Assembly: GCA_012845835.1 (NCBI GenBank)
Contig: JABAKD010000019.1
Coordinates: 6,654,994-6,718,993, forward strand
Reading direction: 5' to 3'
Length of the DNA stretch: 64,000 nt
Origin: Undaria pinnatifida
Taxonomy: Eukaryota > Sar > Phaeophyceae > Laminariales > Alariaceae
The notes under the pieces are model-generated. The model made no database searches and was not told where the DNA came from. It worked only from the letters and a program-made list of their open reading frames with translations. The translations under genes were made by a program, and so were the position numbers. Positions 1-10,686 of the stretch are shown in pieces. Within the stretch, counting starts at the first letter, position 1; each line of letters opens with the position of its first letter.

Positions 1-735
1 TTTTTTTTTTTTGCTCTTTTTTTCCATAGCCTTCACCGATAATTATAGCCGACAACCTTAGTTGGTAACCCTAAACTTGGCCCCGAACGCCGTGGAAACG
101 TTTTTCTTGCATCAACAACGTTGTGATCAGGAGCTTCCAATAGTCTGGGCGACCGCCTGTGTGTGTGTGTGTGTGTGTTTTTTTTTCTTCATATATGCCC
201 GACGTCGCCGACTCCCGATCAGCTCAGTAACGGTCGACAAGTGAGTTGTAAAACCCGAACCCTAACCCTTATTCAAGAGACCTAACCATCGTCGCGCATG
301 CCGAGAAACGGTGTAGTTATATTTTTATATCTTAACCCTAGCCCTGACCTTGTAGACCAAAAAAAAAAGCGGTTGAAATATATTTGGCTCGTGCTATCAT
401 ACCATTTCACCTCTCAACGACGGGGTTCCCGTAACTCAAAGTCGTCGGAATTTCGTTCTTTTTTTCGCATTTTTTCGCATTTTTCGGTATTCCTAGGCCC
501 TGGGTTTCCTCAAAATCAGTTTTTGGGTGAGGTTACAAGTTTAGAGTTTTTTTTTTTTTCCTTTTAATCAAGCCAAGAACCTTGCGGGGCGAAAACATCA
601 TGCTCCTCTACGATACTATTAGTAGAATGTGTCACTTTTCTCTAAGCCCCTAACCCGGACCTCCTATTCTTGGCACGACTTGAATGGCAAAAAAAAAAAG
701 TTACTTCCACTTTCTTCATTCGTTTTCTCACCCAG
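1..735 (+). other. Intron (partial) of the left gene
   Basis: No coding exon seen. It holds poly-T and poly-A runs, a short (TG)n at about 159-177, scattered CCCTAA-like motifs (around 250-270, 330 and 645), and a fragment near 530-640 resembling the TIR-element family described at 62892-63420. Confidence 0.6.
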
Positions 736-931
736 GCATTCTTTCGACGCCGTTTCGGCTGAATCGGCGATAAGCCTATTCACCAAAGGCGATGATTGGG
801 GGGTGGAAGAGGAGGAGAAGGGAGTGGCAATCGGACTGACTGACCGGCGCGAGTACAACGGCTTTGTGCCTCTGATGGACGAGGGAGATCCGTTGAAGAC
901 AGCGGTCATCACCATCTTTTCGGGGCTGCAG
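736..931 (+). CDS. Unidentified gene, exon 1 in window
   Basis: The exon follows a pyrimidine-rich tract ending CCCAG and ends CTGCAG|GTGAGC. It supplies one base of a split codon plus 65 codons, including NGFVPLMDEGDPLKTAVITI. It ends in phase 0, matching exon 2. Confidence 0.8.
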
Positions 932-2256
932 GTGAGCTGTTAGAATGCTGTCGTTGTTACAATGTTCTGTTTCGCTCAAATGCCGTCTTGTCTTTTTTTG
1001 TTTGTCAGAACCAACACCCCTCATTCCGACCCTATTCTACCCCCTAGTCAGCAGAACGGTTGAGAGGGATGCTCGAGCTGGATCCAACCCCCCAGCATCC
1101 AACCATCCAAACCGAGCATGGCTAAACACGTCGTCTCTAGATGCGCACCGTCAATCGTCAGAACACTACCACCGCTCGGATCCGAAGAGACAGAACATCT
1201 TCGAAATGCTTTCCGCGTCGGCGACACCGCTGCCCCTTTTTGCGCTGCATCGACACCGTAAGAGATCCATGCAAAATAAGGGGTACGGTGTATTCCACTT
1301 CTGTGCACACCTACCCGTTCGGATTATTTCAAATAATGTTTTGCTTCTTTGAAGCCCTTTATGCTTGTCTGCGCTTTGTCGACGCCTTACGATACTCATA
1401 AAACCTCCTCCTTATCCGCCCCCCTCCCGATTTCCCCTTGTTCGTGCTTTATCTAGCCTTTACAAGACCAATAACCCGCCCCGCCCCCCCCCCTCCGCCT
1501 TTCCGCTCCCCTCCCCGCTTTCCCCCCCCCCCCACGCCCCCTCCCCAGGTGATGAACCTCCTCCAAATGACCGTTCTAGCAGGCTCCCCAGGAGGCTTTC
1601 TCCCCAATATGTACCCGGGTATGGTAGCCGCAACTCTGGCTAGAGTCATCCGGACATCCTCGGGGGGGTCTTGGGCGGGGGTCGAGGGCGCGTCGAGTCA
1701 AGCCAACGATCGCCTGGCGTCTCAGATGGTGTTCTCCCTAAAGAGAATCATGGGATCTCCCGCGAAAACGGCGCGACTTAGGCTGGCCGAGGGTAAGGTG
1801 GACCCGGCAAACCCGCTGTCCAAGTTTTTGATGATTCTGTGCAAGCTACCACGCGGGAGCAAGGAGGTGCGTGCGCACGGGGGGTACGGGTTGGCGCGCG
1901 CCCGCGCGCGCGCTCGCGGGGGGGGGGGGGGTAATAATCGTATCATGCATAACTGCAGTCCGTAGGACCATAGACTTATCGTATCTCTACAGTGCGGGGA
2001 CAGAGCACGTCGGGTGTTCACCGACCAGGCAGGCATTTGCGTGGGGGGAGGGAGAGGGGGGGGTTGGGGTTGGGGTTGGAGAAGGGGTGGTTGGGGGGTG
2101 TGTGTGCACCCTTAGGATACATGGCCGTAGTTTTGAGGGGGAGTGTGGGAGGGGCTCTAAGTGTGCGCCGGGTTTTCCCGCAGTATACCTGGAATGTATC
2201 TGCACATCCTTATTGTTGTATGCCGCACATTGTCCAATGGCCAAAACTAATACTCC

Positions 2257-2335
<79 letters not shown>

Positions 2336-2344
2336 GTAATAATA

Positions 2345-2400
<56 letters not shown>

Positions 2401-5400
2401 TCCGGAGTATTAATAACAACGATAACGATGTTACTGCTAGTGTGTCTTTTCGGCTGCACGTAAAACATTAAAAAAGCTGACAAAAAAAAACGGCTACACC
2501 GAATAATGATCTCTGCGTGGCAGGAAGAGGAAGAGTTCCGAGGGAAGATGCGGCTGGTGCTCAACGAATGGGTGGCGGCGACGGTGCAGCTGCAGTTCGG
2601 CAAGGCCACTCCAGAAAACGACGAGAAGTTTTACGCGTTCGTTCAGGTGCGTGCGAAGAAATTTCCGTAAGCGCAAAAAAACACGCCATTCTAAAGCTAG
2701 ACAAAATCCAAAACAAACAAGGATACAATAACGAAAAATCTCAAAAAAATACGCCTCCTGAAAGTAGGAAATCCCTCACGCCGGGGAAACTATTAATACT
2801 ACTACGGCAGTTTTAATGATTGTATAGGGAACGGACCAAGGGTGTGGTGCTATTGTAATAGTCACCATTATCTATACTTTGGGGACCTCATTTTTGAGCG
2901 GCTCAAGAGTCACCCGCGAGAGTGGCCACCCTACGTACTTCTCCGTGCGTTTCGGTTTCGCAATATCATGCACGGCCATGGAAATATTAGGGCATGGAAA
3001 TATTTTCATGGCTTTGCACGGGGCTTGTGTAACCCGGTCCGTGGGTCGGGTCAGGAGGAGATTTCCAAAAAAAAAACGGGTCGAGTCGGGTCGAGTCAGG
3101 TCGGGTCGGGTCAGCAGCAGGAGATGTCCGAAATATCATGGGTCTGGTCCGGTCCGGTCCGGTCCGGTCGGATCAGGGGGTGCTCGACGTTCCACGGGTA
3201 CGGTCGGGTCAACCTGACCGGATCCGACCCCGCGAAAAGTGACCCCACCCGTGAAAGGCCATGGAATGTGTTTTTTCGCTGCCCTGCGCCAACAAAATAC
3301 GTTTACGATGAAGTCCTTTTTTTTCTTATCAATAGAGTTTCACAGAGCCTAGTGTCGGTATGATAGGGAAAGCGGGAGATACTACGCCCTACCGCTGCCT
3401 TTGTTAGCAGGTGTACTTATCACGTGTGGGCGTTTTTTGTCGGGGGCGCGCCCTGGTGAGCCCCAAGCTTAGGCCCAGCAAGATCATCGTTATTTGTTGT
3501 TTTGTTTTGCACCGCAGACGGATCAGACCCCCCAATTTTTATAATACATTTAAGTCTGTCACAGCAGTTATGTGCATGGGCTAGATCATATTGCCGGCTG
3601 GGAGCCGTGTGATTTGCATGGCCTATAGCACATGTATGTTCTCCCTGTGTTATGCCTGTACTAGACGGATCACGCGCCCCACATGGTGAACGCGTATGTT
3701 GGTTCTAGGTTTTCTAGATCGTGCTGTGTTCGGGGTGAGAAAGGTTTAGCCTAACTTTGCTTCATGTGCTCATTGGTGAGCAGGTTCTGTGATCTTTCTT
3801 TCCCTCGTCGACGACGATCTGATGCTATCGAGTCTTACTACGGCAGCCCCCCCAACATTTATTTAACGAAATCGGCGGTTTCAAAACCAGCTCCCGGTTG
3901 TATCTCCTGAAACACGGTGTCCCTCGACACCCCGACGTCATCGATCGATAGACCTTTGCACGCAAGAACATATGTGGATACTGTTATTTCAATAGTATCC
4001 TTCCTCGAGTCGAGCAGCCCTGAAATGTTCGCTAAAGAAAATCCTGGTTTTGGGGGGGGCTATCTTAGAATCAGTCTAGCTTTTAATCGAGACAGGCACG
4101 CCTTGTTTTTAGAGGTAAAAAAAAAAACAAGCAGCCCTTTGCATCAAAACAGAAGCGGGCGGGCGGCGCGCGATAAACAAAAATTGCGATCTTGTTGGTA
4201 GAACAGGCCGCGCGCGTTGTGATTTGGGGACGAAAATAGGGCTACAAGGAGGTAAAATTATTAAAAGTATTCGTTTTTTTGTTAGCATACTTACTAAAAG
4301 GCATTGTTTAATCTCCACACCCCAAGGGCGAAAAAATGACGGAATTTGCCCCACCCCTATTTCCAACCCCCACCGGTAGACCAGAGAGCAGCGAGAATAC
4401 GATCGGTATCCTATGAGAGAGATGGCGACCGCAGACGGCGAAACAGGAAGGGGATAGGACAAGCCAACAATTCCTATGTAGTATATGAAAGAAGCGCAAT
4501 GACCGCCCAAATGTTGGAGGTGTCTCTAATAGGAGTAGGAACGGTCATTTAAATGACTAAGGCAAGCAACATATGAGTACGCCCCCCCCCCCCCCTCCCC
4601 TCCCACCCCTTCGGATCCCTCACGCCACACCACGAAACACCACACACACAAAAAAAAAACAGGAGGTCTAGCAGCTGAGGACGATCTTCAGGTCACGGAA
4701 AAGAACGGTGTGGCGTGAGCATTTCAACATTTAATAGAAAAAATTGACGAAATTGCACCCCCTATTGTGCGCCCCCCCATCCCTTAGGATTTTTGTCTTT
4801 GACTCCACCCAGCCAAACCCAATCCAACCCAACCCAACCCAACCCAACCCAACCCAACCCAACCCAACCCAACCCAACCCAATTACACGAAAAAAACAAC
4901 AATAGGAGGTCCTGCCGCTGGAGGCAATTTTCGGGAAGGAGGCGCTAGAGGTCGACCCCCTGGAGCGACTCCACCCCCTGGAGGCTGCTGAGGGAGTGGA
5001 AGTTGCCGACATTCCAGGTGAAAGGTTTTGGTGAAATGTTAGCAGCTAGCAAATCCAGCGTCGACCAGTTCGCGATGATATATCATGCTCAACGCGCATG
5101 CTTGAGTGCAGTGATATATACACTGCTAGAAGAGCATGACGAAAGCAGATATATATATATATATATATATGACCACAAGCGACACCACGCAGGAGGGGTT
5201 GCGTCCGCGCATACTGCGGGACGACCCCGGCGATGGTTAAAATAACGCGATTATGTATTTTTCGTTGAAACGCGTCACCCGTAACGTGTCAACAGGCGTG
5301 GAGCCTACACGATGATGAATTGACAGCTTCACTGCGCAAATCGAATAATCAATTAAAGTACAGGGGCGGTTCTTGGCAAGACGACGAGTCTCCGACCTCG

Positions 5401-8400
5401 AAAACTGCGTATGGGACCCTGCCAAGGCCACGTGAACCGGCTGGTACTCCTTGAAAAAACAATATATATATAAAAAAATGTGTTCCACCAATAAGAACAG
5501 CCTTTTATAGACATTGACCGACTAGAAACTGCGGGGCATGAAGTCCGTTTATCTAACTTCGACTGCGTCTGTACGTTGTTTCGTCGTCTGTTGCTATATT
5601 TTTCTTTTCTCAGCCATCGACGGTTGGAAGACCATCGGTTTGGCCAACCTGTCCGGAACGACGCTGTACAAGGACATCAGGCGCCTCGCAGACCGCTGCC
5701 GTGTCGTGTTCGATTGCCTCGACTTCGAATACGATCTGGACGAGATAGTTCTCGACTACGTCATATACAGGTGTGTAAAACCTCATCACTTGTCACGGGG
5801 TGATTACTTTGGTCAACGCTTTTTTTCCCGGCTGGGTCACGCGGCTGAATCCTCGCGATTTTCAGACGAAGACTATTTTACGTTGGTAGCGTCTGTATAA
5901 CATAAATATATAGGCTTAGTGGTTTTGAGAGGAATCTAATCGCACTGGGACACGAGGAAAACACCAAGCCTGCCCTCACTACAATTCTGCGAGCCGATCA
6001 CACTCGAGTCAGGAGAAGAGGGCACGCGTGTGCTTTAGGGTTGGCCAATCAAGCTGGAGGTGTGGGCTACTGGGATCTGGCCCGACAATGTCTTTCGCCC
6101 TCAAAAACGGTTTTGGGTGAGGTATACGAAAGCTGCTTCAAGGAAGGAACCTCAGAATAAAAATCAGACTCCCACCCCTGAGTCTTACTACGGTAGCCCC
6201 CCCAAACGTTTCTGTAACGAAATCGGCGGTTTCGAAACCAGCGCTCTCCCGGTCGTATCTTCTGAAATACGGTGTGTCCCTCGACACCCTCCCCGACGTC
6301 ATCGATCGATAGGCCCTTGCACTCGAGAAAATGTGTGGATGCTTTTGTCTTCAATTGTGTGCTTCCTTGTGTCGAGCGGCCATGAAACAGTCGTTAAACG
6401 AAATCGCTGTTTTTTTTTTTTGGGGGGGGGGCTATCGTAGAATCAGTCCCCTATATATATATATATTTTTTTTTTCCTGACGCATTCTACGATAAAGGGT
6501 GCACCAACCAATATTTTTTCTTTCAAGGTTCCTCAATCCGGGAGCTTTTGAGACCCCTCCCTCCCAAAAAAATGATTTTTGGTGAAAAAACAACAGTGTT
6601 TTTTCTTTTAAGGTTCCTCAATCTGGGAGCTTTAAGACCTCTCCCTCCCACAAAAACTTATTTTTGGTGAAAAAACACAAAACCGATATCGGATGAAACG
6701 TCTCATCCTATTGGCCCAGGTATATATACCACGCGAAAATCACGAAAAGAAAATGTTCCTGCTCCCGACCATTTTGGGTTCAGGAGCGCCGCCCTTCAGA
6801 AACGAAAAAAAAAGCACAAAAATGTGCTGCCTCTGTTGGGTTATTGGGAGTCGTTCTACGATAATAGCCCCCCCAACGTTTCCCGAACGAAATCGCCGGT
6901 TGTGAAACCAGCTCCAGGCCGTAACTCCTGAAATGCGTACTTTACACAATCAATCCAACAACCAATGCTGTAAGAATGACTGCCGCGTGCAATCATTGAA
7001 GATTAAGATGGGCACCCCCAGCTACAATCGCACGAGTACATGAATACGTGTGCCACCGCCTTTTCAGGTGCCCACGTAGAGTTCATTATCGACGCACGCA
7101 TGGCAGGACTTCCCCTGCGGACTTCGAGCCGACCTCGATCCCCCCCAAGGATAGTGGCTAGGGTCAGGGTTAGAATTAGGCTTAGGTTACAGTAGTGGTT
7201 CCCCTATGAGGCGGTATCCCAATATGAGGCGGTATCCCGATATAAGGCGGTCAAAATCGCATGGCACCACTGAGGAATTGCACACAAAACCGGGACTGCA
7301 TAGGGCGGCTTCCCCCTACAAGGCGGTCATATTGCTCTGACACACCACCGCCGCCTTCATGGGGGCTCCCTGCTGTATTGTAGTGTAGATCTAGGCACCA
7401 CACCCGTCGTTTTCTGGGCAACCTGCCAAACAAAGCAGCCGGAATTTTGCATATCGCTATCGTGCTTAGATGATTTACGCTTACATCTGGAAAAACCTTG
7501 CGCGTACGTGCAAGCATACGGTAGATAATGGGACTCCCGAAAAAAATCGGGGGGTGGGGAATCTCGCGCTCACACAGCGAGAGCAGCGCGCCCACGCAGC
7601 TTGTTTCGGTGCAAATGCAACCACTCACCTACGGCGGGGGACAACCAGAAATCGGAACTCAACTGCATGTGCGTCCGACGTTGATTTTTTCCCAACGCGT
7701 TGGCGACAACAGGTTCCGCACGGCTCGGTACAACTTCACCGAGCCGCCCGTTTCGCCGAATCGTGCGGGGGAGGGAGCCTCTGGGAGCCCGGCCACCGAC
7801 AGCAAGGCTAGCGGCGGCGGGGGGGAGAAGGAGAAGGGAACGCACGAGCCGAAAGAGGAGATGCCTTCCACGCTACAACTGATTCTCAAGGTGCCCAAAA
7901 ATGCACTGATTGATAGGCAAAAACGTAGGCATCAAGGTGCCCCACTAATTACTTCATAGATAGTCAGAACATGCGTGACTGTAGGATAGGCGCTAGAGCC
8001 GACAACAAAAAGGGACCGCTGCACGTCAGGAGAAGAACGAGGCTCTCTTAATCAAGGCCGACTTTGTTGCGCGAGGGGGGAATGACAAAAGTGTTTTGAC
8101 AAATGCTGAAACGCTGTGCAACCCGAGCCAAATCGCGGTGCAACTCTAGCCGGTGAACTTTGAGCACGTACGTAGACAACCTGCTGCCTGGTAGCAGTAA
8201 AAAGTACGTAGCAGCTTACGCCCTGTCCGGGTGCGCCATTCCATTAACTCCGCGAGCAGATCTACAAGGGCGCCCTGCGCGGCGAGCTTTCGGCGATGAA
8301 GGAAGCACGCAGGGTGCACGTCGTGGACGCTCTGATGGCCCGGGTGGTGGAGGCAGGCGCTGTCACCACAACTACCAGGTGCGCGTGATCTGAGAGAGGG

Positions 8401-10522
8401 TTGTACAGTCATCTCGCGGCAGGGGATACGCTTTTAGGGGCGCCAATGAAACGTTTGTTATCTTTAACCGGTTGAGGTCCTCAAGCGTGGAACTATTGGA
8501 GAGTACTTGTATGGCAACATGACGAGTTTTTTTCTTTTCTTTTCTCTGTTTTAGGCGCTTCGTAGCGCGTCGAAATAATTGGTCAGGTTTTTGCGAACGG
8601 AATAATGTCTCCGAAAGTCATGGTTCGGTGGCTGAGACATCGAGCTCCTGATGTATAGGAGCTCAGAGGCTTCTGCTGCACCCTTAGCGTGGGACGACTC
8701 TGTATCTGCATGGACCTTAACTGCTAGACCCAGCGTCGACAAAATGGTTGAAATGCACTACTTTGGGCGGAAAAAATAAGGACCGTTGGATACCCATGTT
8801 GATTTACCCAACAGCCCCTGTATTTTCATCCGCGGTGGTACGTGTGTTCAAACCCGAATCTTACCCCTAACCCCGGCCGCGTGATAAAAAAATATCAGAA
8901 TGGAGATGTAAAGAGAGAAAGGGCTGTATCTGAGTCTAGACCTTGAAGCTCTCTTGGCCCAGCATCGACAAATTGGTTTGACACATGCTTAGCACAAAAC
9001 TCTAACCCTACGCGCGCAGGAAAAAAAATCAAAGTTTTTTCTTTGTTATGTTGTCACCGCGGAGACCAGGTGGTTCTTGATTCAAGAGAGGACTGTGTAG
9101 CCGTTGAAATTTGGCCTAGCTTCGACCGTTTCAGTCGGAACCGCCAAAAATGCTTGCTTATGCAATGTGCAACCAAGTCCCCAAGACCGAACATTTGTTT
9201 GTGCTAAACCCATCGTCTTTTAGCTTGCGTGCGTTTCAACCCAATATGTTGTCTTTTTCAAACCCAACGCGTTCGCGTTTGGAGTTCATATTTCCCCAAA
9301 AAACCAGATCGTGTAGTGTTGTTGCACACTGTAGTATTCCAACATTTTTTATGTGGCTGTTTTGAACGAGATGAATTTGCGACTGTTTTCAACCAAACCT
9401 ATTTTTCGTTTTTCGTTTTCACCTAAATGTGATATATTTATCCTTCTCTTTCGCGCGCGCGAAAGGTCGATGGAGCTGCTTGGGACCGTGTATTCCCTGG
9501 CCAGGACGGACGTCCCATCCATCCTGAGCTTGACCGGCTACGGCAACTTGTCCCTAGTGGAAGAGCTCATACTGGGGGATTGGACGCCAGAGCCCCCCCA
9601 GTGTCTCCGACGGTTTTCGTTCGACATCCTGGAGAAGGTTGACGGGGCAGGGGGAGGAGGAGAAGGAGGACTTTCGGAGAGGTATGTAAAGACGGGGGGA
9701 TTGCCTTCGGGGCTTGAGCTGCTGGAGGGAGGGGGGTTGGGGAGGGGGGGTTGGATGGGGGGGGGGGGGGGGGGGTGGAGAGGGCGAGGGGGGGGGAGGA
9801 CGGGGGGAGGGGGGGGGGGGGGTGGGAGGAGTTGCGGAGGGGGTGGGGGGGGGGGGTTGAGGGGGGATGGGGAGTAGTGGAAGTTGGTGGGTGTTATGTT
9901 ATGGAGGAGGCCGTAGTTCAAGGTACCAGTGAAGTGATACGATGTCGGGGTACTTGTCTTCAGTCAGCGTCTGACTCTCGAAAATGATAAACTAACACGC
10001 GACCACCCACCACACCCCCGCCCCCCTTTTGTCAGACTCCGCGACGCGATATCGCAGCGAGAGCTCTGCGCTCGAACGTCACGCTGCAATCGCCACGGCC
10101 ACTCGGCCACCCTGATTTACCCGGGTCCGATGGGATGGACCCCAGAGTACGCCAAGACGCGTGAGGCTAACCTAGCGGAGGCAGGACGCGGTTCGGCGCG
10201 AATTCTCCCGCAGATGAAGCGCTACACGGAATTCGGCACAGAGGTGCTTCGCAGGCTGGATGAGGGGGGGGTGGTTGGGGCTGCTGGAATCGCAAGCGAA
10301 GCCAGCGGGGTTGAGTGGGTAGAGTGGGGCGATGTAAGTGCAAGCAAGGCGGGCGGGGGAGGGGAGGGGGAGGGGGCTGAGGCAATGGATTTGGATTTGA
10401 CGAAGAAGGAAGTTCGCCGCGTGCTGTACTCGTTTGAAGACGCGAATTGCCTGCCTTTGGCTCTGAAGGGGATTGAGAAACTTGGCATTCCGAAATTGGT
10501 GGAAGGGTTGATTGATTGGTAA
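736..10522 (+). CDS. 3' part of an unidentified multi-exon gene (nine exons, spliced)
   Basis: Nine exons (736-931, 1549-1866, 2524-2646, 4906-5017, 5614-5770, 7713-7890, 8260-8378, 9466-9681, 10036-10522) join with matching codon phase at every junction and give 634 residues before a TAA stop. All introns are GT-AG. The 5' part of the gene lies left of the window, because the first exon starts in mid-codon after an acceptor. I do not recognise the protein. It is mostly predicted-helical sequence with a Gly/Glu/Lys-rich loop near residues 315-350 and another acidic Gly-rich loop near residues 570-590; no signal peptide or membrane segment is visible. Conserved-looking stretches include WKTIGLANLSGTTLYKDIRR, GYGNLSLVEELILGDW and LPQMKRYTEFGTEVLRRL. 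A large helical-repeat scaffold (for example a nucleoporin or a similar alpha-solenoid) is possible but not shown. The gene is convergent with the VPS13 gene. Confidence 0.8.
1549..1866 (+). CDS. Unidentified gene, exon 2 in window
   Basis: The exon begins after a long C-rich tract ending CCCCAG and ends AAGGAG|GTGCGT. It encodes 106 residues (66-171 of the fragment), mostly helical and hydrophobic, with LPNMYPGMVAATLARVIR and LSKFLMILCKLPRGSKE. Phase 0 at both ends. Confidence 0.85.
1944..2034 (+). repeat. Dispersed repeat R1, copy 1
   Basis: Member of a six-copy family recognised by GGACGGAGCACGTCGGGTTT-like sequence followed by CACCGACCAGGCA, preceded by a conserved CATGCATxxCCGTAGTCC box. 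It lies in intron 2 of the left gene. Confidence 0.7.
2257..2399. repeat. (AAT)n microsatellite
   Basis: About 47 AAT/ATA units, interrupted twice by AGT. It produces artefactual poly-Ile, poly-Tyr and poly-Leu reading frames that are not genes. Confidence 0.98.
2524..2646 (+). CDS. Unidentified gene, exon 3 in window
   Basis: Bounded by GTGGCAG| and GTTCAG|GTGCGT. It encodes 41 residues with KMRLVLNEWVAATVQLQF. Phase 0 at both ends. It lies just downstream of a 143-bp AAT microsatellite in the preceding intron. Confidence 0.85.
3040..3225. repeat. (GGGTC)/(GGTCC)n-rich satellite patch
   Basis: Degenerate pentamer array (GGGTC, GAGTC, GGTCC) in the 2.3 kb intron 3 of the left gene. A related patch in the opposite orientation lies at 56960-57115. 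Confidence 0.8.
3831..4076 (+). mobile_element. MITE family M1, copy 1
   Basis: Starts AGTCTTACTACGGCAGCC and ends with the near-inverse GGCTATCTTAGAATCAGTC. The interior matches the copy at 6181-6448 along almost its whole length, including a shared CGACGTCATCGATCGATAG block. It is non-autonomous (no transposase) and inserted in an intron. Confidence 0.8.
4660..4696 (+). pseudogene. Decayed partial copy of exon 4 of the left gene
   Basis: GGAGGTCTAGCAGCTGAGGA aligns with the start of the real exon at 4906 (GAGGTCCTGCCGCTGGAGGC), with the same A-rich tract and acceptor in front. It carries in-frame stops, so it cannot be used as an alternative exon as it stands. Confidence 0.6.
4807..4880. 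repeat. (AACCC)n array
   Basis: About 14 AACCC units immediately upstream of exon 4 of the left gene, in the position of a polypyrimidine-type tract. Confidence 0.95.
4906..5017 (+). CDS. Unidentified gene, exon 4 in window
   Basis: Bounded by AACAATAG| and ATTCCAG|GTGAAA. It has 37 codons plus one base, rich in Leu, Glu and Ala (EVLPLEAIFGKEALEVD). An (AACCC)n array sits directly upstream, and a partial decayed copy of this exon's 5' end lies about 245 bp upstream. Confidence 0.8.
5614..5770 (+). CDS. Unidentified gene, exon 5 in window
   Basis: Follows a T-rich tract ending TTTCTCAG and ends ATACAG|GTGTGT. It has 2 nt plus 51 codons plus 2 nt, encoding WKTIGLANLSGTTLYKDIRR and DLDEIVLDYVIY. 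It is one of the most conserved-looking exons of this gene. Confidence 0.85.
6181..6448 (+). mobile_element. MITE family M1, copy 2
   Basis: About 268 bp, beginning AGTCTTACTACGGTAGCC and ending GGCTATCGTAGAATCAGTC. The inverted similarity continues inward through a C-run and the words AACGAAATCGGCGG / CGATTTCGTTTAACGA. A third, truncated copy lies at about 6847-6930. Confidence 0.85.
6513..6677. repeat. Two-copy tandem duplication, period about 84 bp
   Basis: Each copy contains AAGGTTCCTCAATCxGGGAG, a CCTCCCTCCCA box and TTTTTGGTGAAAAAAC. It lies in intron 5 of the left gene. Confidence 0.85.
7713..7890 (+). CDS. Unidentified gene, exon 6 in window
   Basis: Bounded by GACAACAG| and CTCAAG|GTGCCC. 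It has one base plus 59 codons. It begins FRTARYNFTEPPVSPN, continues into a Gly/Lys/Glu-rich low-complexity loop, and ends STLQLILK. The phase fits exons 5 and 7. Confidence 0.75.
8260..8378 (+). CDS. Unidentified gene, exon 7 in window
   Basis: Bounded by GCGAGCAG| and ACTACCAG|GTGCGC. It has 39 codons plus 2 nt and encodes one charged helix (ELSAMKEARRVHVVDALMAR) followed by a Thr run. Confidence 0.8.
8379..9465 (+). other. Intron 7 of the left gene
   Basis: No exon found. It contains two or three diverged fragments of a family with GAGCTCCTxAxGTxxAGGAGC hairpins followed by GCTGCACCCTTA (around 8640-8690; also at 14125-14170), and CCCTAACCCC-type motifs. Confidence 0.55.
9466..9681 (+). 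CDS. Unidentified gene, exon 8 in window
   Basis: Follows a pyrimidine/CG tract ending GCGAAAG and ends GGAGAG|GTATGT. It has 1 nt plus 71 codons plus 2 nt, with MELLGTVYSLARTDVPSIL and GNLSLVEELILGDWTPEPP. A very G-rich intron follows directly. Confidence 0.85.
9720..9870 (+). repeat. G-run tract with G-quadruplex potential
   Basis: About 150 bases of almost pure G/A/T with many runs of four or more G on the transcribed (sense) strand, about 40 bases after the donor of exon 8. The proline-rich reading frame on the opposite strand is an artefact of it. Confidence 0.85.
10036..10522 (+). CDS. Unidentified gene, last exon
   Basis: Starts after CTTTTGTCAG and runs to a TAA stop (161 residues plus one split codon). 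It contains YPGPMGWTPEYAKTREANL, LPQMKRYTEFGTEVLRRL, an acidic Gly-rich loop, and a C-terminal helix pair ending KLGIPKLVEGLIDW. A decayed copy of part of this exon lies downstream at 10636-10682. Confidence 0.88.
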
Positions 10523-10635
10523 AATAACGCTTCGTATATAATCATCCCGCGAACGAGGCACCTACACGGATAGTTCGATATGGACGAAGACGTTTTACGT
10601 GCGAAAGCAAGAACAGGCCGGGGGTGTGTGTGGCG

Positions 10636-10682
10636 ATGGACTTTGACGTGGCGAAGAAGGAAGCTCGCCGCCTGCTGTATAA
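10636..10682 (+). pseudogene. Decayed partial copy of the last exon of the left gene
   Basis: ATGGACTTTGACGTGGCGAA and the following bases match the segment of the real last exon that encodes MDLDLTKKEVRRVLYS (10384-10431). The copy reads MDFDVAKKEARRLLYN and then stops. It lies 114 bp downstream of the gene's stop codon. Confidence 0.75.
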
Positions 10683-10686
10683 CTGA

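Larger units (their letters stand above)
5771..7712 (+). other. Intron 5 of the left gene
   Basis: A 1.9 kb intron with no exon found. It contains MITE M1 copy 2, the 84-bp tandem duplication, a truncated M1 fragment near 6847-6930, and a GGCGGTATCCC-rich patch (7196-7330) that recurs in inverse orientation at about 26060-26250 inside the VPS13 gene. Confidence 0.7.

Noticed and set aside
2210-2609. Poly-Tyr, poly-Leu and poly-Ile reading frames on both strands
   Set aside because: They are translations of the (AAT)n microsatellite and have no splice context or conserved flank.
9538-9921. Proline-rich protein on the minus strand
   Set aside because: It is the complement of the G-run intron tract and overlaps a supported plus-strand exon.
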